A DNA stretch of 64,000 bases from JAZKBN01 sp040388605 (GTDB lineage: Bacteria > Bacteroidota > Bacteroidia > Cytophagales > Flexibacteraceae), in the NCBI GenBank assembly GCA_040388605.1, contig JAZKBN010000015.1, positions 33,367 through 97,366 on the forward strand. The letters are read 5' to 3'. The notes beneath the pieces are model-generated. The model ran no database searches, was not told the DNA's origin, and saw nothing but the letters and a program-made list of their open reading frames with translations. The position numbers and the translations under genes are program-made. Positions 9,078-18,346 of the stretch are shown here, piece after piece; positions within the stretch are counted from its first letter, which is position 1; each line of letters begins with the position of its first letter.

Positions 9078-9962
9078 TTGAAACCCTCTGTTCCCGTTTT
9101 TATAATATTTGCCGTCTTGCTGTGCAGCCATTGCTTTAAGGCCAAAGCCCAGCAGGGCCACCCCATACCCCTGGACACCCTGCAGGTTCCTGCAAGCCTG
9201 GAAACCCCGCAGCCCGACACCGCCAAGCCCAAGCCCCCCGCCGACCCGTACAGCTATCGCGATGCGTATAACCGCAACTTAAACCGGATAGACAGCCCGT
9301 ATCCCCAAGCCAGGTTCAAACGCCGCAACCGCTATAGCGATTACGGAGACTGGATTGAAAGCCGAACGCAAATAAGTATAGGTTTTGGTTATTCCCTGGC
9401 ACCTGTGCAATTTGTAAAAGTTACCGCGGCTAAAACCGGCGGCTTTGCCATCAGCCTGGGCATTGCCCACATGCTACGGTCAACCGACAAAGTACAGCTG
9501 ATTTTCAACTTTGAAGCCAGGCACTTCAAACGCCCCGATACCAATTTTTACTATGCCAACCACATGCGGCATTGGTACCGCAGCAACAGCATTTTCAGCC
9601 TGAACGCCGGGATTAGGAACCCAATACCCGGTAACCTTTTTTATTCAGAAATTACCGCAGGCATTGCCGGCGTAACTTCAGATGCCTGGTATAATTACAA
9701 TTCTGTTAACGGGAAAGCCAGGCAGCATTACGATTCGTATTACAATAAAACAACGGCCTCCCTGGGTTTTGGCTTCGGGTATAACCGCATGAAATACGGC
9801 AATGGCCGCAATAAGCTCACCGGCGATTTGGCATTCAGAATTTTGGCTGTTTTATCAGATCACCCCTTTTCGGCCTATACGTTTGCCGCCTCACTTTGGA
9901 TTCCGCAGTTTCGGCGAAAGGGACAGGGGTTTATGATGAGCCGGTTTATTTATATGAAGTGA
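9078..9962 (+). CDS. Exported protein of unknown function, probable beta-rich outer-membrane protein
   Basis: A 294-residue protein, apparently starting at TTG since no in-frame ATG gives the signal peptide. The N terminus (KPSVPVFIIFAVLLC, cut near KAKAQ) is a secretion signal, followed by a Pro-rich stretch (QVPASLETPQPDTAKPKPP). The rest alternates aromatic and polar residues (SIGFGYSLAPVQFVKV, TASLGFGFGYNRMKYG, FAASLWIPQF), as in outer-membrane beta-barrel strands, and ends close to an aromatic residue. No family is recognised. It lies 61 bases after the T9SS cargo gene on the same strand and may share its transcript. Confidence 0.7.
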   Translation: MKPSVPVFIIFAVLLCSHCFKAKAQQGHPIPLDTLQVPASLETPQPDTAKPKPPADPYSYRDAYNRNLNRIDSPYPQARFKRRNRYSDYGDWIESRTQISIGFGYSLAPVQFVKVTAAKTGGFAISLGIAHMLRSTDKVQLIFNFEARHFKRPDTNFYYANHMRHWYRSNSIFSLNAGIRNPIPGNLFYSEITAGIAGVTSDAWYNYNSVNGKARQHYDSYYNKTTASLGFGFGYNRMKYGNGRNKLTGDLAFRILAVLSDHPFSAYTFAASLWIPQFRRKGQGFMMSRFIYMK

Positions 9963-10038
9963 TTATTTTAAAAACGCCATATAAGCTGATATACCAAATC
10001 AATTACGGGAATCTTTAAATTGCGGGAAATTTATACCA

Positions 10039-10434
10039 ATGCCCTTATTCCGTCGCCTAAATGCTTATTTATTTCTGACTATAGGTACAGGCATGGCTGC
10101 ATTTATTGGCAGCCTTTACGGGCTTATATTCAACAGCGATAAAAACAAGGCCATGGATTACGGAGCTGTTGCTGGTCTTATTGCCGCCCAACTTTTGTTC
10201 GGCTTACTGTTTATTCGTTTCAAAGGCGGACTTAAATACCTGCTCATTATTTTTTTGCCGATCCCGGCATTAAGCCTTACTTACTATTGCGCAGCCAACA
10301 GCCCCTTCCGTGGCCATTCAGATGTATATGGCTATACTGATATTGTTATAATAGCCCTGCTTGCCAACACCCTGGTTTTGGAGCAGTATTACCGTATTGA
10401 ACAATATATACTGAATCGAAAACCGGCCGGCTGA
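10039..10434 (+). CDS. Small integral membrane protein, unknown
   Basis: A 131-residue hydrophobic protein with four likely membrane helices (about residues 10-30, 41-60, 66-84 and 100-116) and a basic C terminus. No motif or family is recognised. It stands between the exported protein at 9078 and nuoJ, all on the plus strand with gaps of about 76 and 156 bases. Adjacency to nuoJ does not show a role in complex I. Confidence 0.65.
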   Translation: MPLFRRLNAYLFLTIGTGMAAFIGSLYGLIFNSDKNKAMDYGAVAGLIAAQLLFGLLFIRFKGGLKYLLIIFLPIPALSLTYYCAANSPFRGHSDVYGYTDIVIIALLANTLVLEQYYRIEQYILNRKPAG

Positions 10435-10590
10435 TGCCCTTTATGGGTATGAATCTTATTTAGAATCATTTGGAATACGCTTAAAAACCCCGCTGAACCA
10501 TGCTTAAAGCCCTGCATTTTTCCTGCCCGGACGAATTTTAAAAGAAAAAAAAGCATATTTGCGTTCCGAATCCCCAAAAAGCCAAGCCCG

Positions 10591-11103
10591 ATGGCCGACA
10601 AGCTGTTTTACTTTTTATCATTTGTGGCCATACTCAGCGCCTTAATGGTGGTGTTCAGCAAGAACCCCATTCACAGCGTGCTGTACCTCATACTTACCTT
10701 CCTGGCCCTTACCGGCCACTACTTCCTGCTTAACGCCCAGTTCCTGGCCGCCGTAAACCTGATTGTTTACATGGGCGCCATTATGGTGCTTTTCCTATTC
10801 GTAATCATGTTCCTGAACATGCGCGAGGAAACAGCCGGGCACCGAAGCTTTATCAGTAAAGCGGCAGCATGCCTTGCAGGCGCCGTATTGCTGCTCGTTA
10901 TGGTGGCAGCCCTTTGGGATGCCGAACGCAGCAGCAACGTAACCGCCTACAACGGGCAGATTGGCCTGGTTGAAAACCTGGGCAAGGTGCTCTTTAACGA
11001 TTATTTGCTGCCTTTCGAGCTGGCCTCAATACTCTTCCTTTCGGCAATGGTGGGCGCGGTTATGCTCGGCAAACGTGAAGAAGGAGAAAAGAATTCGTTT
11101 TAA
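10591..11103 (+). CDS. nuoJ: NADH-quinone oxidoreductase subunit J (NuoJ)
   Basis: Membrane-arm subunit of complex I, 170 residues with five hydrophobic helices. Family features include NPIHSVLYLILTFLALTGHYFLL around residues 25-47, VNLIVYMGAIMVLFLFVIMFLNM around 56-78, and a final helix with SAMVGAVMLGKRE. The second stretch contains the conserved pi-bulge helix of NuoJ/ND6. It is the first of five consecutive membrane-arm genes (nuoJKLMN). Confidence 0.95.
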   Translation: MADKLFYFLSFVAILSALMVVFSKNPIHSVLYLILTFLALTGHYFLLNAQFLAAVNLIVYMGAIMVLFLFVIMFLNMREETAGHRSFISKAAACLAGAVLLLVMVAALWDAERSSNVTAYNGQIGLVENLGKVLFNDYLLPFELASILFLSAMVGAVMLGKREEGEKNSF

Positions 11104-11228
11104 GTACTAAATTTGTCGGCCTTGGCCGTAAACATATATACCGCTTAAGCAAAGCGCAAACCCCCGAATACCGCGCAGCTAAGCGTATTTGCAACAAAAT
11201 TTACAGCGCAGTTTAAAGGCGCCGTTCC

Positions 11229-11558
11229 ATGCAAAACGTAACCGAAGTAATTACCAAAGTACCGCTGAACCACTATGTGCTGTTCAGCTGTGCGCTGTTT
11301 GTTATTGGTATTGTGGGCGTGCTGGTGCGCCGCAATGCGCTCATTATTTTCATGAGCGTAGAGCTTATGCTGAATGCCGTAAACATTCTGCTGGCCGCTT
11401 TCAGCACCTATCGCTCAGACCCTAACGGGCAGATATTCGTGTTCTTTATTATGGCTGTGGCCGCTGCCGAAGTTACTGTAGGCCTCGCCATTATTGTAAT
11501 GATTTACCGCAACCTGCGCACAACCGACATAAATATACTGAACCGCCTAAAATGGTAG
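11229..11558 (+). CDS. nuoK: NADH-quinone oxidoreductase subunit K (NuoK)
   Basis: Complex I membrane subunit homologous to MrpC, 109 residues and three transmembrane helices. The ATG at 11229 follows the 125-base gap after nuoJ. The two membrane-embedded glutamates of the family are present, in SVELMLNAVNILL (helix 2) and AAAEVTVGLAIIV (helix 3). These belong to the proton-pathway charge chain. The order nuoJ-nuoK-nuoL is standard. Confidence 0.96.
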   Translation: MQNVTEVITKVPLNHYVLFSCALFVIGIVGVLVRRNALIIFMSVELMLNAVNILLAAFSTYRSDPNGQIFVFFIMAVAAAEVTVGLAIIVMIYRNLRTTDINILNRLKW

Positions 11559-11623
11559 CAGGCCTGTTAAAGGCCTTAATATCAACCCGATTCAGCTAAG
11601 TTAATAATATCAGGAAGAACTAA

Positions 11624-13561
11624 ATGCTCACAACTAAATCCGGACTCCTGGCAGCACTTATTCCCTTACTGCCGCTGCTTGGTTTCCTTATCAATGGCCT
11701 TGGTTTCCGCAGGCTGCCCATAAAGGCTGCCGCTGCCGTTGGCATTGGCGCTGCTTTTGGTTCTTTTGTGCTCTCCTGCCTGCTCTTTAATGATTTTTTG
11801 GCCAACGGTTCCGTAGCCACCCGCATCACCTATTTCAACTGGATTTCTTCAGGCGCTTTCAGCATAGATTTCAGCTTCCAGATAGATCAATTGAGCCTGA
11901 TAATGCTCATGATCATTACAGGCGTAGGCACCTTAATCCACCTTTATTCAGACGGCTATATGCTGCACGATAAAGGTTTCGGCAAGTTCTTCGCATTCCT
12001 GAATTTATTCCTTTTCAACATGCTGCTGCTTGTTTTGGGCAGCAACTATGTAATCATGTTCATAGGCTGGGAAGGCGTAGGGCTCTGCTCTTACCTGCTC
12101 ATTGGCTATTGGAACACCAATACCGCTTATAATAATGCCGCCCGCAAAGCCTTTATCATGAACCGCATTGGTGATTTGGGTTTCCTGCTGGGCATCTTCA
12201 TGCTTATCAGCTATTTCGGAACCACCGAATACGCCGAAATTTTCAGCAAGGCCCGTTCAACCTTCCCGGTTAACGATGTGGCCATTGTGGCCATTACCGC
12301 CCTTCTTTTTGTAGGCGCAACCGGCAAGAGCGCACAAATTCCCCTGTTCACCTGGCTGCCCGATGCAATGGCAGGCCCTACCCCTGTATCTGCGCTTATT
12401 CACGCAGCTACCATGGTTACGGCCGGTATATATATGGTTATACGCAGCAACGTGTTATATGCCCTTGCCCCGGCAACCCTTGAGGTTGTGGGCATAATAG
12501 GCCTTGCAACAGCCCTGTTTGCCGCCACCATAGGCATTTTCCAGAACGATATTAAGAAAGTGCTTGCTTACTCTACTGTGAGCCAGCTTGGCTATATGTT
12601 CCTTGCCCTCGGCGTAGGCGCTTATACGGCGAGCATGTTCCACGTAATTACGCATGCATTCTTTAAAGCCCTTTTATTCCTTGGCGCAGGCAGCGTAATA
12701 CATGCCATGAGCGAGGAGCAGGATATTCGCCGTATGGGCGGCCTGAGCAAAGCCCTCCCGGTTACATATATAACATTCCTTGTAGGTACCATTGCCATTG
12801 CGGGTATTCCGCCCTTCAGCGGCTTTTTCAGCAAAGATGAAATTTTGGCGCATGTGTATGCGCACAGCCCCGTTATGTGGGGTTTCGGGGTGCTGACCTC
12901 ATTAATGACCTCGTTCTACATGTTCCGCCTGCTGTTCTTAACCTTCAGCGGCGATTTCAGGGGTAACGAGCACCAGAAGAGCCATTTGCACGAGTCGCCG
13001 GTGAGCATGCTTATACCGTTAGTGGTATTGGCTATGGCTGCTGCCGCAGGCGGTTTGCTCGGTTTGCCCGAAGTATTCAGCCATCACCATTTGCTGAGCG
13101 AGTTTATGGCTCCCCTGTTCGCGCAGGCAGATGCCGCACCCAGCCTGCTGAACCACCATGTGCCTTCGCATTCCGAAGAAATTACGCTCATGGCGGTATC
13201 GGTTGCGGCTGCGTTGGTTGCAATGGGCCTGGCCTGGTTCATGTTTGTGAGCCAAAAGAAACGCCCGGCTGCCGAAGACGAGAAGCTTGGCTTCCTGCAA
13301 AACCTGGTCTACAACAAATACTATATAGATGAGCTGTACGACAACCTGGTTGTTACGCCGCTCAACGCCCTGAGCCGTTTCTTCAGCTCGGTTATGGAAG
13401 TATTGGTGATAGATAACATTGTGAATGCCGTAGGTAAGGCCGTTGAAGGCGGCGGCGCCATGCTGCGCCGAACCCAAACAGGCGCTATAGGCGTTTACGT
13501 ATTCATTATGGTTATTGCGGTTACGGCTATATTGCTGTTTAACTTCGGTATACATATTTAA
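11624..13561 (+). CDS. nuoL: NADH-quinone oxidoreductase subunit L (NuoL)
   Basis: Largest antiporter-like proton-pumping subunit of complex I, 645 residues with about 14-16 membrane helices. Seen: FIGWEGVGLCSYLLIGYW (residues 146-163, containing the conserved Glu), FVGATGKSAQIPLFTWLPDAMAGPTPVSALIHAATMV around residues 226-262 (family signature with the key Lys and His), and a C-terminal lateral helix region after about residue 520 ending in a final transmembrane segment. A His-rich loop (FSHHHLLSEF, NHHVPSHSEE) lies between the core and the lateral helix. It starts 65 bases after nuoK. Confidence 0.97.
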   Translation: MLTTKSGLLAALIPLLPLLGFLINGLGFRRLPIKAAAAVGIGAAFGSFVLSCLLFNDFLANGSVATRITYFNWISSGAFSIDFSFQIDQLSLIMLMIITGVGTLIHLYSDGYMLHDKGFGKFFAFLNLFLFNMLLLVLGSNYVIMFIGWEGVGLCSYLLIGYWNTNTAYNNAARKAFIMNRIGDLGFLLGIFMLISYFGTTEYAEIFSKARSTFPVNDVAIVAITALLFVGATGKSAQIPLFTWLPDAMAGPTPVSALIHAATMVTAGIYMVIRSNVLYALAPATLEVVGIIGLATALFAATIGIFQNDIKKVLAYSTVSQLGYMFLALGVGAYTASMFHVITHAFFKALLFLGAGSVIHAMSEEQDIRRMGGLSKALPVTYITFLVGTIAIAGIPPFSGFFSKDEILAHVYAHSPVMWGFGVLTSLMTSFYMFRLLFLTFSGDFRGNEHQKSHLHESPVSMLIPLVVLAMAAAAGGLLGLPEVFSHHHLLSEFMAPLFAQADAAPSLLNHHVPSHSEEITLMAVSVAAALVAMGLAWFMFVSQKKRPAAEDEKLGFLQNLVYNKYYIDELYDNLVVTPLNALSRFFSSVMEVLVIDNIVNAVGKAVEGGGAMLRRTQTGAIGVYVFIMVIAVTAILLFNFGIHI

Positions 13562-13791
13562 GCCTGTTTCGGGAAGCTTGCATCATCCTGCCTTGGTTGG
13601 GGTTCAGGCATATCCAATAAGGCTCAGAAGGCAAATTGAGATATTCGCCTTTCAGTTCTTCAAAAGATATTGCCCTTTCCTGCTGCTTTAAAAGGCAGGG
13701 GAGCATTTAAAGGGATAAAGCATAAAATTTTATTGCCCGGCCTTAAAAACCGGTACCCACAATACTATTGCCCTTCGCAGCCTGCGAACTG

Positions 13792-15300
13792 ATGATAACA
13801 CTGTTAATCCTTCTTTTTCCCCTCGCAGCCGGGCTGCTGATGCTGCTCCTGCGCGGCGAGGTGCCCCGCTATGCCGCACTGGCATTTACGCTGATTGAAC
13901 TGGTTTTTGCAGGTCATGCCGCATACTACTTCGATTTGAGTCCCGAGAACGCAGGCGGCGTACAAATGGCATTCAGCATTCCCTGGATAAAATCGGCGGG
14001 CCTGAGTTTCAGCGTGGGTATGGATGGCATAAGCCTTATTTTGGTGCTGTTGAGCACTATCCTGCTCCCGATTATCGTACTCAGCACTTTCGATAACAAG
14101 ACTTTACAGGCCTGGAATACTGCACCTGCTTTTTACGGCCTCATGCTCATTATGCAGAGCGGCCTCATTGGCGTATTCGTAGCGCAGGATGCATTCCTGT
14201 TTTACTTCTTCTGGGAAATGGCCCTTATACCTATTTACTTCATATCGGGTATTTGGGGCGGCGAAAGGCGCATTAAGGTTACCTTTAAGTTCTTCATTTA
14301 TACCATTTTCGGCAGCTTGTTTATGCTGGTGGGTTTGGTTGCGCTTTGGTACCAGACAAGATACCTGCCCGGCGGCTACAGCGGCTCATTAGAGTCTATT
14401 TATGCTGTTGGCCGTAACCTTAGCGGAAACGTGCAGTGCTGGCTGTTCTGGATGCTCTTTATAGCATTCGCTATTAAAATGCCGGTTTTCCCTTTCCATA
14501 CCTGGCAACCCGATACTTATACCGAGGCCCCTGCCGCAGGTACCATGCTGCTCAGCGGCATTATGCTGAAAATGGGCATTTATGGCGTTATCCGCTGGCT
14601 GCTGCCTGTTGTGCCGGAAGGTGTGCACTGCTGGGGACCAACGGTTATGACCTTATCGGTTATCGGTATAATCTACGGCTCTGTAATAGCATTAAGGCAG
14701 AAAGACATAAAGCGCCTGGTGGCTTATTCATCTTTCGCGCACGTTGGCTTAATGGCGGCGGGTGTATTCTCGCTTACTTTCAGCGGCATGCACGGGGCGG
14801 TTATTCAAATGCTGAGCCACGGTGTTTGCGTGGTAGGCCTGTTTGCCGTTATTGAGTTTGTGCAGCGCCGTACCCACAGCCGCGATATAGACAGGCTGGG
14901 CGGTATTACCCAAAGCAGCGCATCACTTACCGTTTACTTCATGATTTTAATGCTCGGTTCGGTGGCATTGCCCCTGACCAGCGGTTTCGTAGGCGAATTC
15001 CTGCTGCTGAAAGGCGTGTATGAATGGGGCATGAACCAAGGCTGGCTTTGGTTTGGCGCTGTGGCCGGCTTAACCATAATATTGGGAGCGGTTTACATGC
15101 TTCGCCTGTTCCAGGGAGTTATGTTCGGGCAGAAGAGCGAGCTTACTGTTAAGTTCGACGGCCTTACCTCGGCAGAAACATTTACCCTCATTCCCCTTTG
15201 CGCCCTGGTGCTTTGGATTGGCGTGGCCCCCGACAGCTTCCTTGACCTTTGCGGCCCGGCCGTAGACAAGCTGCTGAAGCAGGCCGCCCTGGTTAGGTAA
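13792..15300 (+). CDS. nuoM: NADH-quinone oxidoreductase subunit M (NuoM)
   Basis: Antiporter-like proton-pumping subunit of complex I, 502 residues. I prefer ATG 13792, which opens straight into the first helix (MITLLILLFPLAAGLLML), over the in-frame TTG at 13768. Conserved pieces include the FYFFWEMALIPIYFISGIWGG region with the essential Glu, FAIKMPVFPFHTWQPDTYTEAP, and KDIKRLVAYSSFAHVG. A spacer of about 230 bases separates it from nuoL, unusually long for a nuo operon. I see no gene or strong hairpin in that spacer. Confidence 0.96.
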   Translation: MITLLILLFPLAAGLLMLLLRGEVPRYAALAFTLIELVFAGHAAYYFDLSPENAGGVQMAFSIPWIKSAGLSFSVGMDGISLILVLLSTILLPIIVLSTFDNKTLQAWNTAPAFYGLMLIMQSGLIGVFVAQDAFLFYFFWEMALIPIYFISGIWGGERRIKVTFKFFIYTIFGSLFMLVGLVALWYQTRYLPGGYSGSLESIYAVGRNLSGNVQCWLFWMLFIAFAIKMPVFPFHTWQPDTYTEAPAAGTMLLSGIMLKMGIYGVIRWLLPVVPEGVHCWGPTVMTLSVIGIIYGSVIALRQKDIKRLVAYSSFAHVGLMAAGVFSLTFSGMHGAVIQMLSHGVCVVGLFAVIEFVQRRTHSRDIDRLGGITQSSASLTVYFMILMLGSVALPLTSGFVGEFLLLKGVYEWGMNQGWLWFGAVAGLTIILGAVYMLRLFQGVMFGQKSELTVKFDGLTSAETFTLIPLCALVLWIGVAPDSFLDLCGPAVDKLLKQAALVR

Positions 15301-15506
15301 GAACCGGCTGTTATTCATCAGCCGAACAGGTACAGTTGTTTTAAGCCGAAGCTTAGGCAACTGCCAGATTTAAAGAATACAAAACAGGGCATTAGCCCGA
15401 AGAACATAAACCGGAAATAACCATATCAGGGTAAGCCGGGCCAAATGCAAAAAGCGCCAAAGCCCCTTGCCACGATACATTATAGCCCTTACCCCTTAAA
15501 AACGCC

Positions 15507-16889
15507 TTGCTTCCTATAATAGTTCTTTCGGTACTGGGTATAGTCACTCTTTTCCTTGGCTTCGCTAAAAGCAAAGCCATACAGATGCCCTTTGCCATGT
15601 TTTCGGTGCTGCTGGCCCTTATTTCCAATTTCGTGGAATGGGACCAAACGCTCATGTATTTCGGCTCGTTCAACAACGGCATGATGAATACCGACCGTGT
15701 GGCAGATGCCTTTACGGCCATTATTCTTGCATCGGCGCTCATGGTAATTCCGCTTAGCGAGCAATACGTAAAACGCCTGCACTCGCAGCCCGCCGAATAC
15801 TTCAGCATCATGATTTTCAGCCTCGTAGGCGCCATTATGATGGTTACTTACGAGAACCTGCTCATGCTTTTCCTCGGCATAGAAATACTGAGCATAAGCC
15901 TGTATGTACTTACCGGCTCTAACAAGCGTGATCTGAAGGGCAACGAAGCAGCCCTGAAATACCTGCTGATGGGCAGCTTTGCCACGGGTATCATGCTTTT
16001 CGGGGTAACACTTATTTATGGTGCATCGGGCAGCTTCAGCCTCCCGGAAATTGCCACCTATACCGAGCTCCGTGCCAATACCACATCTTTAATGCTGCTG
16101 ATGGGCCTTATTTTGGTGGTCATTGGTATATTGTTTAAGCTCAGCGCCGCCCCCTTCCACTTCTGGACACCTGATGTGTACGAAGGCGCACCAACCGTAT
16201 TTACCGCTTTCATGAGCACCGTGGTTAAAACCGCCGGTTTTGCTGCCCTCTGGAAACTGCTAAGCACCTGCTTCCCAGATATTTACAGCCAGTGGTGGCC
16301 AACAGTGGCAGCCATAGCCATTATATCATTAGTGGTAGGTAACGTTATAGCCACGCAGCAGGACAGCTTTAAGCGTATGCTGGCCTATTCGGGCATCAGC
16401 CATGCCGGGTATATGCTTTTGGCCGTTGCGGCCATGGGCAAGGTAAGCACCATGAGCATTTTGTTTTACAGCATCAGCTATTCGGCGGCCACTATAGCGG
16501 CTTTCGGGGTACTTATTGCGGTATCGGCTAAACGCGGCTCAGATAATTACGACAGCTTTAACGGCCTTGCCACCACCGACCGTACATCGGCGGCAGTGCT
16601 CACCATTGCTATGTGCTCATTGGCCGGTATTCCTTTAACGGCAGGTTTCTTCGGTAAGTTTTTTGTATTTGCCGCCGCCCTCGAAAGGGGATGGGTTTGG
16701 CTGCTTGTTGCCGCCGTGCTTATGAGCGCAGTGGGTATTTACTACTATTTCAGGGTGGTAATAGCCATGTATATGCGCCCCGGCAGCAACGAAAAAATTG
16801 AAATGAGCGGCACCTTCAGGTTGGTTCTGTTGGTTTGCACTGCCGTTACCCTGCTGCTCGGCGTTTGGCCGAATGTTTTAGGGGTATAG
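15507..16889 (+). CDS. nuoN: NADH-quinone oxidoreductase subunit N (NuoN)
   Basis: Third antiporter-like subunit of complex I, 460 residues. The best start is a TTG at 15507, because an in-frame stop lies just upstream and the next ATG would remove the first helix (MLPIIVLSVLGIVTLFLG). Family features: LGIEILSISLYVLTG around residue 120 with the conserved Glu, FKLSAAPFHFWTPDVYEGAP around residue 210, and FKRMLAYSGISHAGYMLL around residue 288. The 206-base gap after nuoM shows no other gene. It closes the nuoJKLMN block. Confidence 0.96.
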   Translation: MLPIIVLSVLGIVTLFLGFAKSKAIQMPFAMFSVLLALISNFVEWDQTLMYFGSFNNGMMNTDRVADAFTAIILASALMVIPLSEQYVKRLHSQPAEYFSIMIFSLVGAIMMVTYENLLMLFLGIEILSISLYVLTGSNKRDLKGNEAALKYLLMGSFATGIMLFGVTLIYGASGSFSLPEIATYTELRANTTSLMLLMGLILVVIGILFKLSAAPFHFWTPDVYEGAPTVFTAFMSTVVKTAGFAALWKLLSTCFPDIYSQWWPTVAAIAIISLVVGNVIATQQDSFKRMLAYSGISHAGYMLLAVAAMGKVSTMSILFYSISYSAATIAAFGVLIAVSAKRGSDNYDSFNGLATTDRTSAAVLTIAMCSLAGIPLTAGFFGKFFVFAAALERGWVWLLVAAVLMSAVGIYYYFRVVIAMYMRPGSNEKIEMSGTFRLVLLVCTAVTLLLGVWPNVLGV

Positions 16890-16936
16890 GAATAGCTTAT
16901 TCTTGTTTTTCCTTTGTTTAAGCAGGCTGAACAGCT

Positions 16937-17275
16937 ATGTATGATCTTTCTGTAGAGGAGATAAAAGACTTTATCCTGGCCATGATGTATTTCCGTTCCG
17001 ACAGGCTTTTTGCGGGCGCTGGTATTTTTCCCAAGGCAGAATTACAGGCTTTTTCGCTCATGAGGCAGGTTCCCATGCCCACCGATTACATTATTGCGCA
17101 AGCCATACATGAGCTCAGTAACCACAAGCTGATTACTTATGAGACTAAGGGATCGGAAGATAATATTGTGGTGCATTACCCCGGCGGAGCCATAAACCGG
17201 TGGGCCGAAACAGATTCTTTTTCTGACCCCGTTAAGAGCGTGGTTGAGAAGTACGGGCTGGTTAAGAAGGTTTAG
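16937..17275 (+). CDS. Conserved-looking small protein, unknown
   Basis: A 112-residue soluble protein with no signal peptide or membrane segment, starting 47 bases after nuoN. It looks helical at the N terminus (SVEEIKDFILAMMYF) and has mixed alpha/beta content. I recognise no domain. The segment IIAQAIHELSNHKLITYETKG resembles the tail of a winged-helix fold, but this is only an impression. Its base composition matches nuoN rather than the AT-rich pair that follows, so it probably belongs to the nuo side of the boundary. Confidence 0.6.
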   Translation: MYDLSVEEIKDFILAMMYFRSDRLFAGAGIFPKAELQAFSLMRQVPMPTDYIIAQAIHELSNHKLITYETKGSEDNIVVHYPGGAINRWAETDSFSDPVKSVVEKYGLVKKV

Positions 17276-17436
17276 GGAGGCAGCCGGAAGGTTTATAGCG
17301 ACAAATTGCCGCTTGTGTAGTTATTTAGCCAATTGCCTATATTGTGTTGTGTTGTGTTTTATATAGGTTCTTATTTGGCGTTACTTGGTTGCTTATTTGT
17401 AATTCGTATAAATAAGCAGTGTTAAATTGTAACAAA

Positions 17437-17943
17437 ATGGCAGCTACGGAATACACTAAATTCACAGCACAGCAAATTGCTCAGTTTTTTATTTCAAAGG
17501 CAAACGAATCTGGCGAAGTAATGTCCTTAATGAAATTGCTTAAGCTTGTTTATATTGCTCAAGGAGTACATTTAGTGCGCAGCAATGGTCTCCCTCTTTT
17601 TGAGGATCGTATTTGTGCATGGACTTATGGGCCTGTGGTTGAGAATTTATATCATCTCTACAAACGGTTTGGAAATGGTCATATTTTTGATTCTGAACCT
17701 TTAAGTGTCGAAGTTTCGAATGATACCAAGGTTATGTATGAATTGCAATCCGTTTGGAAGACATTTGGAAAATGGACTGCAATTAAGCTTTCAAACTGGA
17801 CACATGAAAAAGATTCACCTTGGGATATTGTTTGGAATAAGCAAAAGGGAAATGCAATAAAAAGTGCCCCAATTCCAAATCAGATAATTTTAAATTATTT
17901 TGTTAAATTTGTGAAAAAAGAAGATGGATCAACTTCTGAATAG
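17437..17943 (+). CDS. Panacea-domain (DUF4065/SocA-like) antitoxin
   Basis: A 168-residue protein of the Panacea family (DUF4065, phage GepA/SocA-like). The diagnostic segments are visible: SLMKLLKLVYIAQGVHL near residue 30, then ICAWTYGPVVENLYHLYKRFG around residues 54-74, and W-D-I-V-W near residue 130. In established systems this domain is the antitoxin (PanA) that neutralises many unrelated toxins (PanT) encoded next to it. ATG 17437 is chosen over an upstream GTG at 17419 because it follows an A-rich leader (TGTAACAAA). The gene is visibly AT-rich compared with nuoN and uvrA, suggesting horizontal gain. Its stop overlaps the following membrane-protein gene by 20 bases, implying translational coupling. 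Confidence 0.85.
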   Translation: MAATEYTKFTAQQIAQFFISKANESGEVMSLMKLLKLVYIAQGVHLVRSNGLPLFEDRICAWTYGPVVENLYHLYKRFGNGHIFDSEPLSVEVSNDTKVMYELQSVWKTFGKWTAIKLSNWTHEKDSPWDIVWNKQKGNAIKSAPIPNQIILNYFVKFVKKEDGSTSE

Positions 17944-18346
17944 TGAGACAATTCCAGATGATTCAATAATTATTGAGCCACGTGGCGTCAAAGAAAGTGC
18001 CGACATTTTGTCATGGAGGAAATACACTCCTTTCAAATGGACAGATAAAACGAAAGGTATTATAAGGCATATATCCAATACGATTGCTCGGGTGTTAATT
18101 ACGTGTTGGGCTTGTTGGATTGTTCAAAATTTTTTGCATAAAACACTGTATATTGTACTTCAAGAACAAGAGATTCTTAAGGAACAGAAAACGCACCTTT
18201 CAGATATTGTTGTTATTACTCTGCTTTCTACTACTACGTTAAATGTACTTGGATTAACATACATAATATTAAAAGGCCTGTTTCCTACAAAGGCTGTTAA
18301 AACACAGATTTCAACACCAGCTATTCCATCTATGCCACAAGCGTAA
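17924..18346 (+). CDS. Two-helix membrane protein, putative Panacea-linked toxin
   Basis: A 140-residue protein whose ATG lies inside the end of the Panacea gene (20-base overlap). Residues about 1-48 are polar. Two membrane segments follow: about 50-72 (NTIARVLITCWACWIVQNFL) and 93-116 (DIVVITLLSTTTLNVLGLTYIIL), joined by a charged loop (QEQEILKEQKTH), with a short polar tail. No known toxin fold is recognised. From family knowledge, some toxins neutralised by Panacea proteins are small membrane proteins, so I infer it is the toxin of the pair. That is not proven by sequence. It shares the AT-rich composition of its partner. Confidence 0.65.
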   Translation: MDQLLNSETIPDDSIIIEPRGVKESADILSWRKYTPFKWTDKTKGIIRHISNTIARVLITCWACWIVQNFLHKTLYIVLQEQEILKEQKTHLSDIVVITLLSTTTLNVLGLTYIILKGLFPTKAVKTQISTPAIPSMPQA

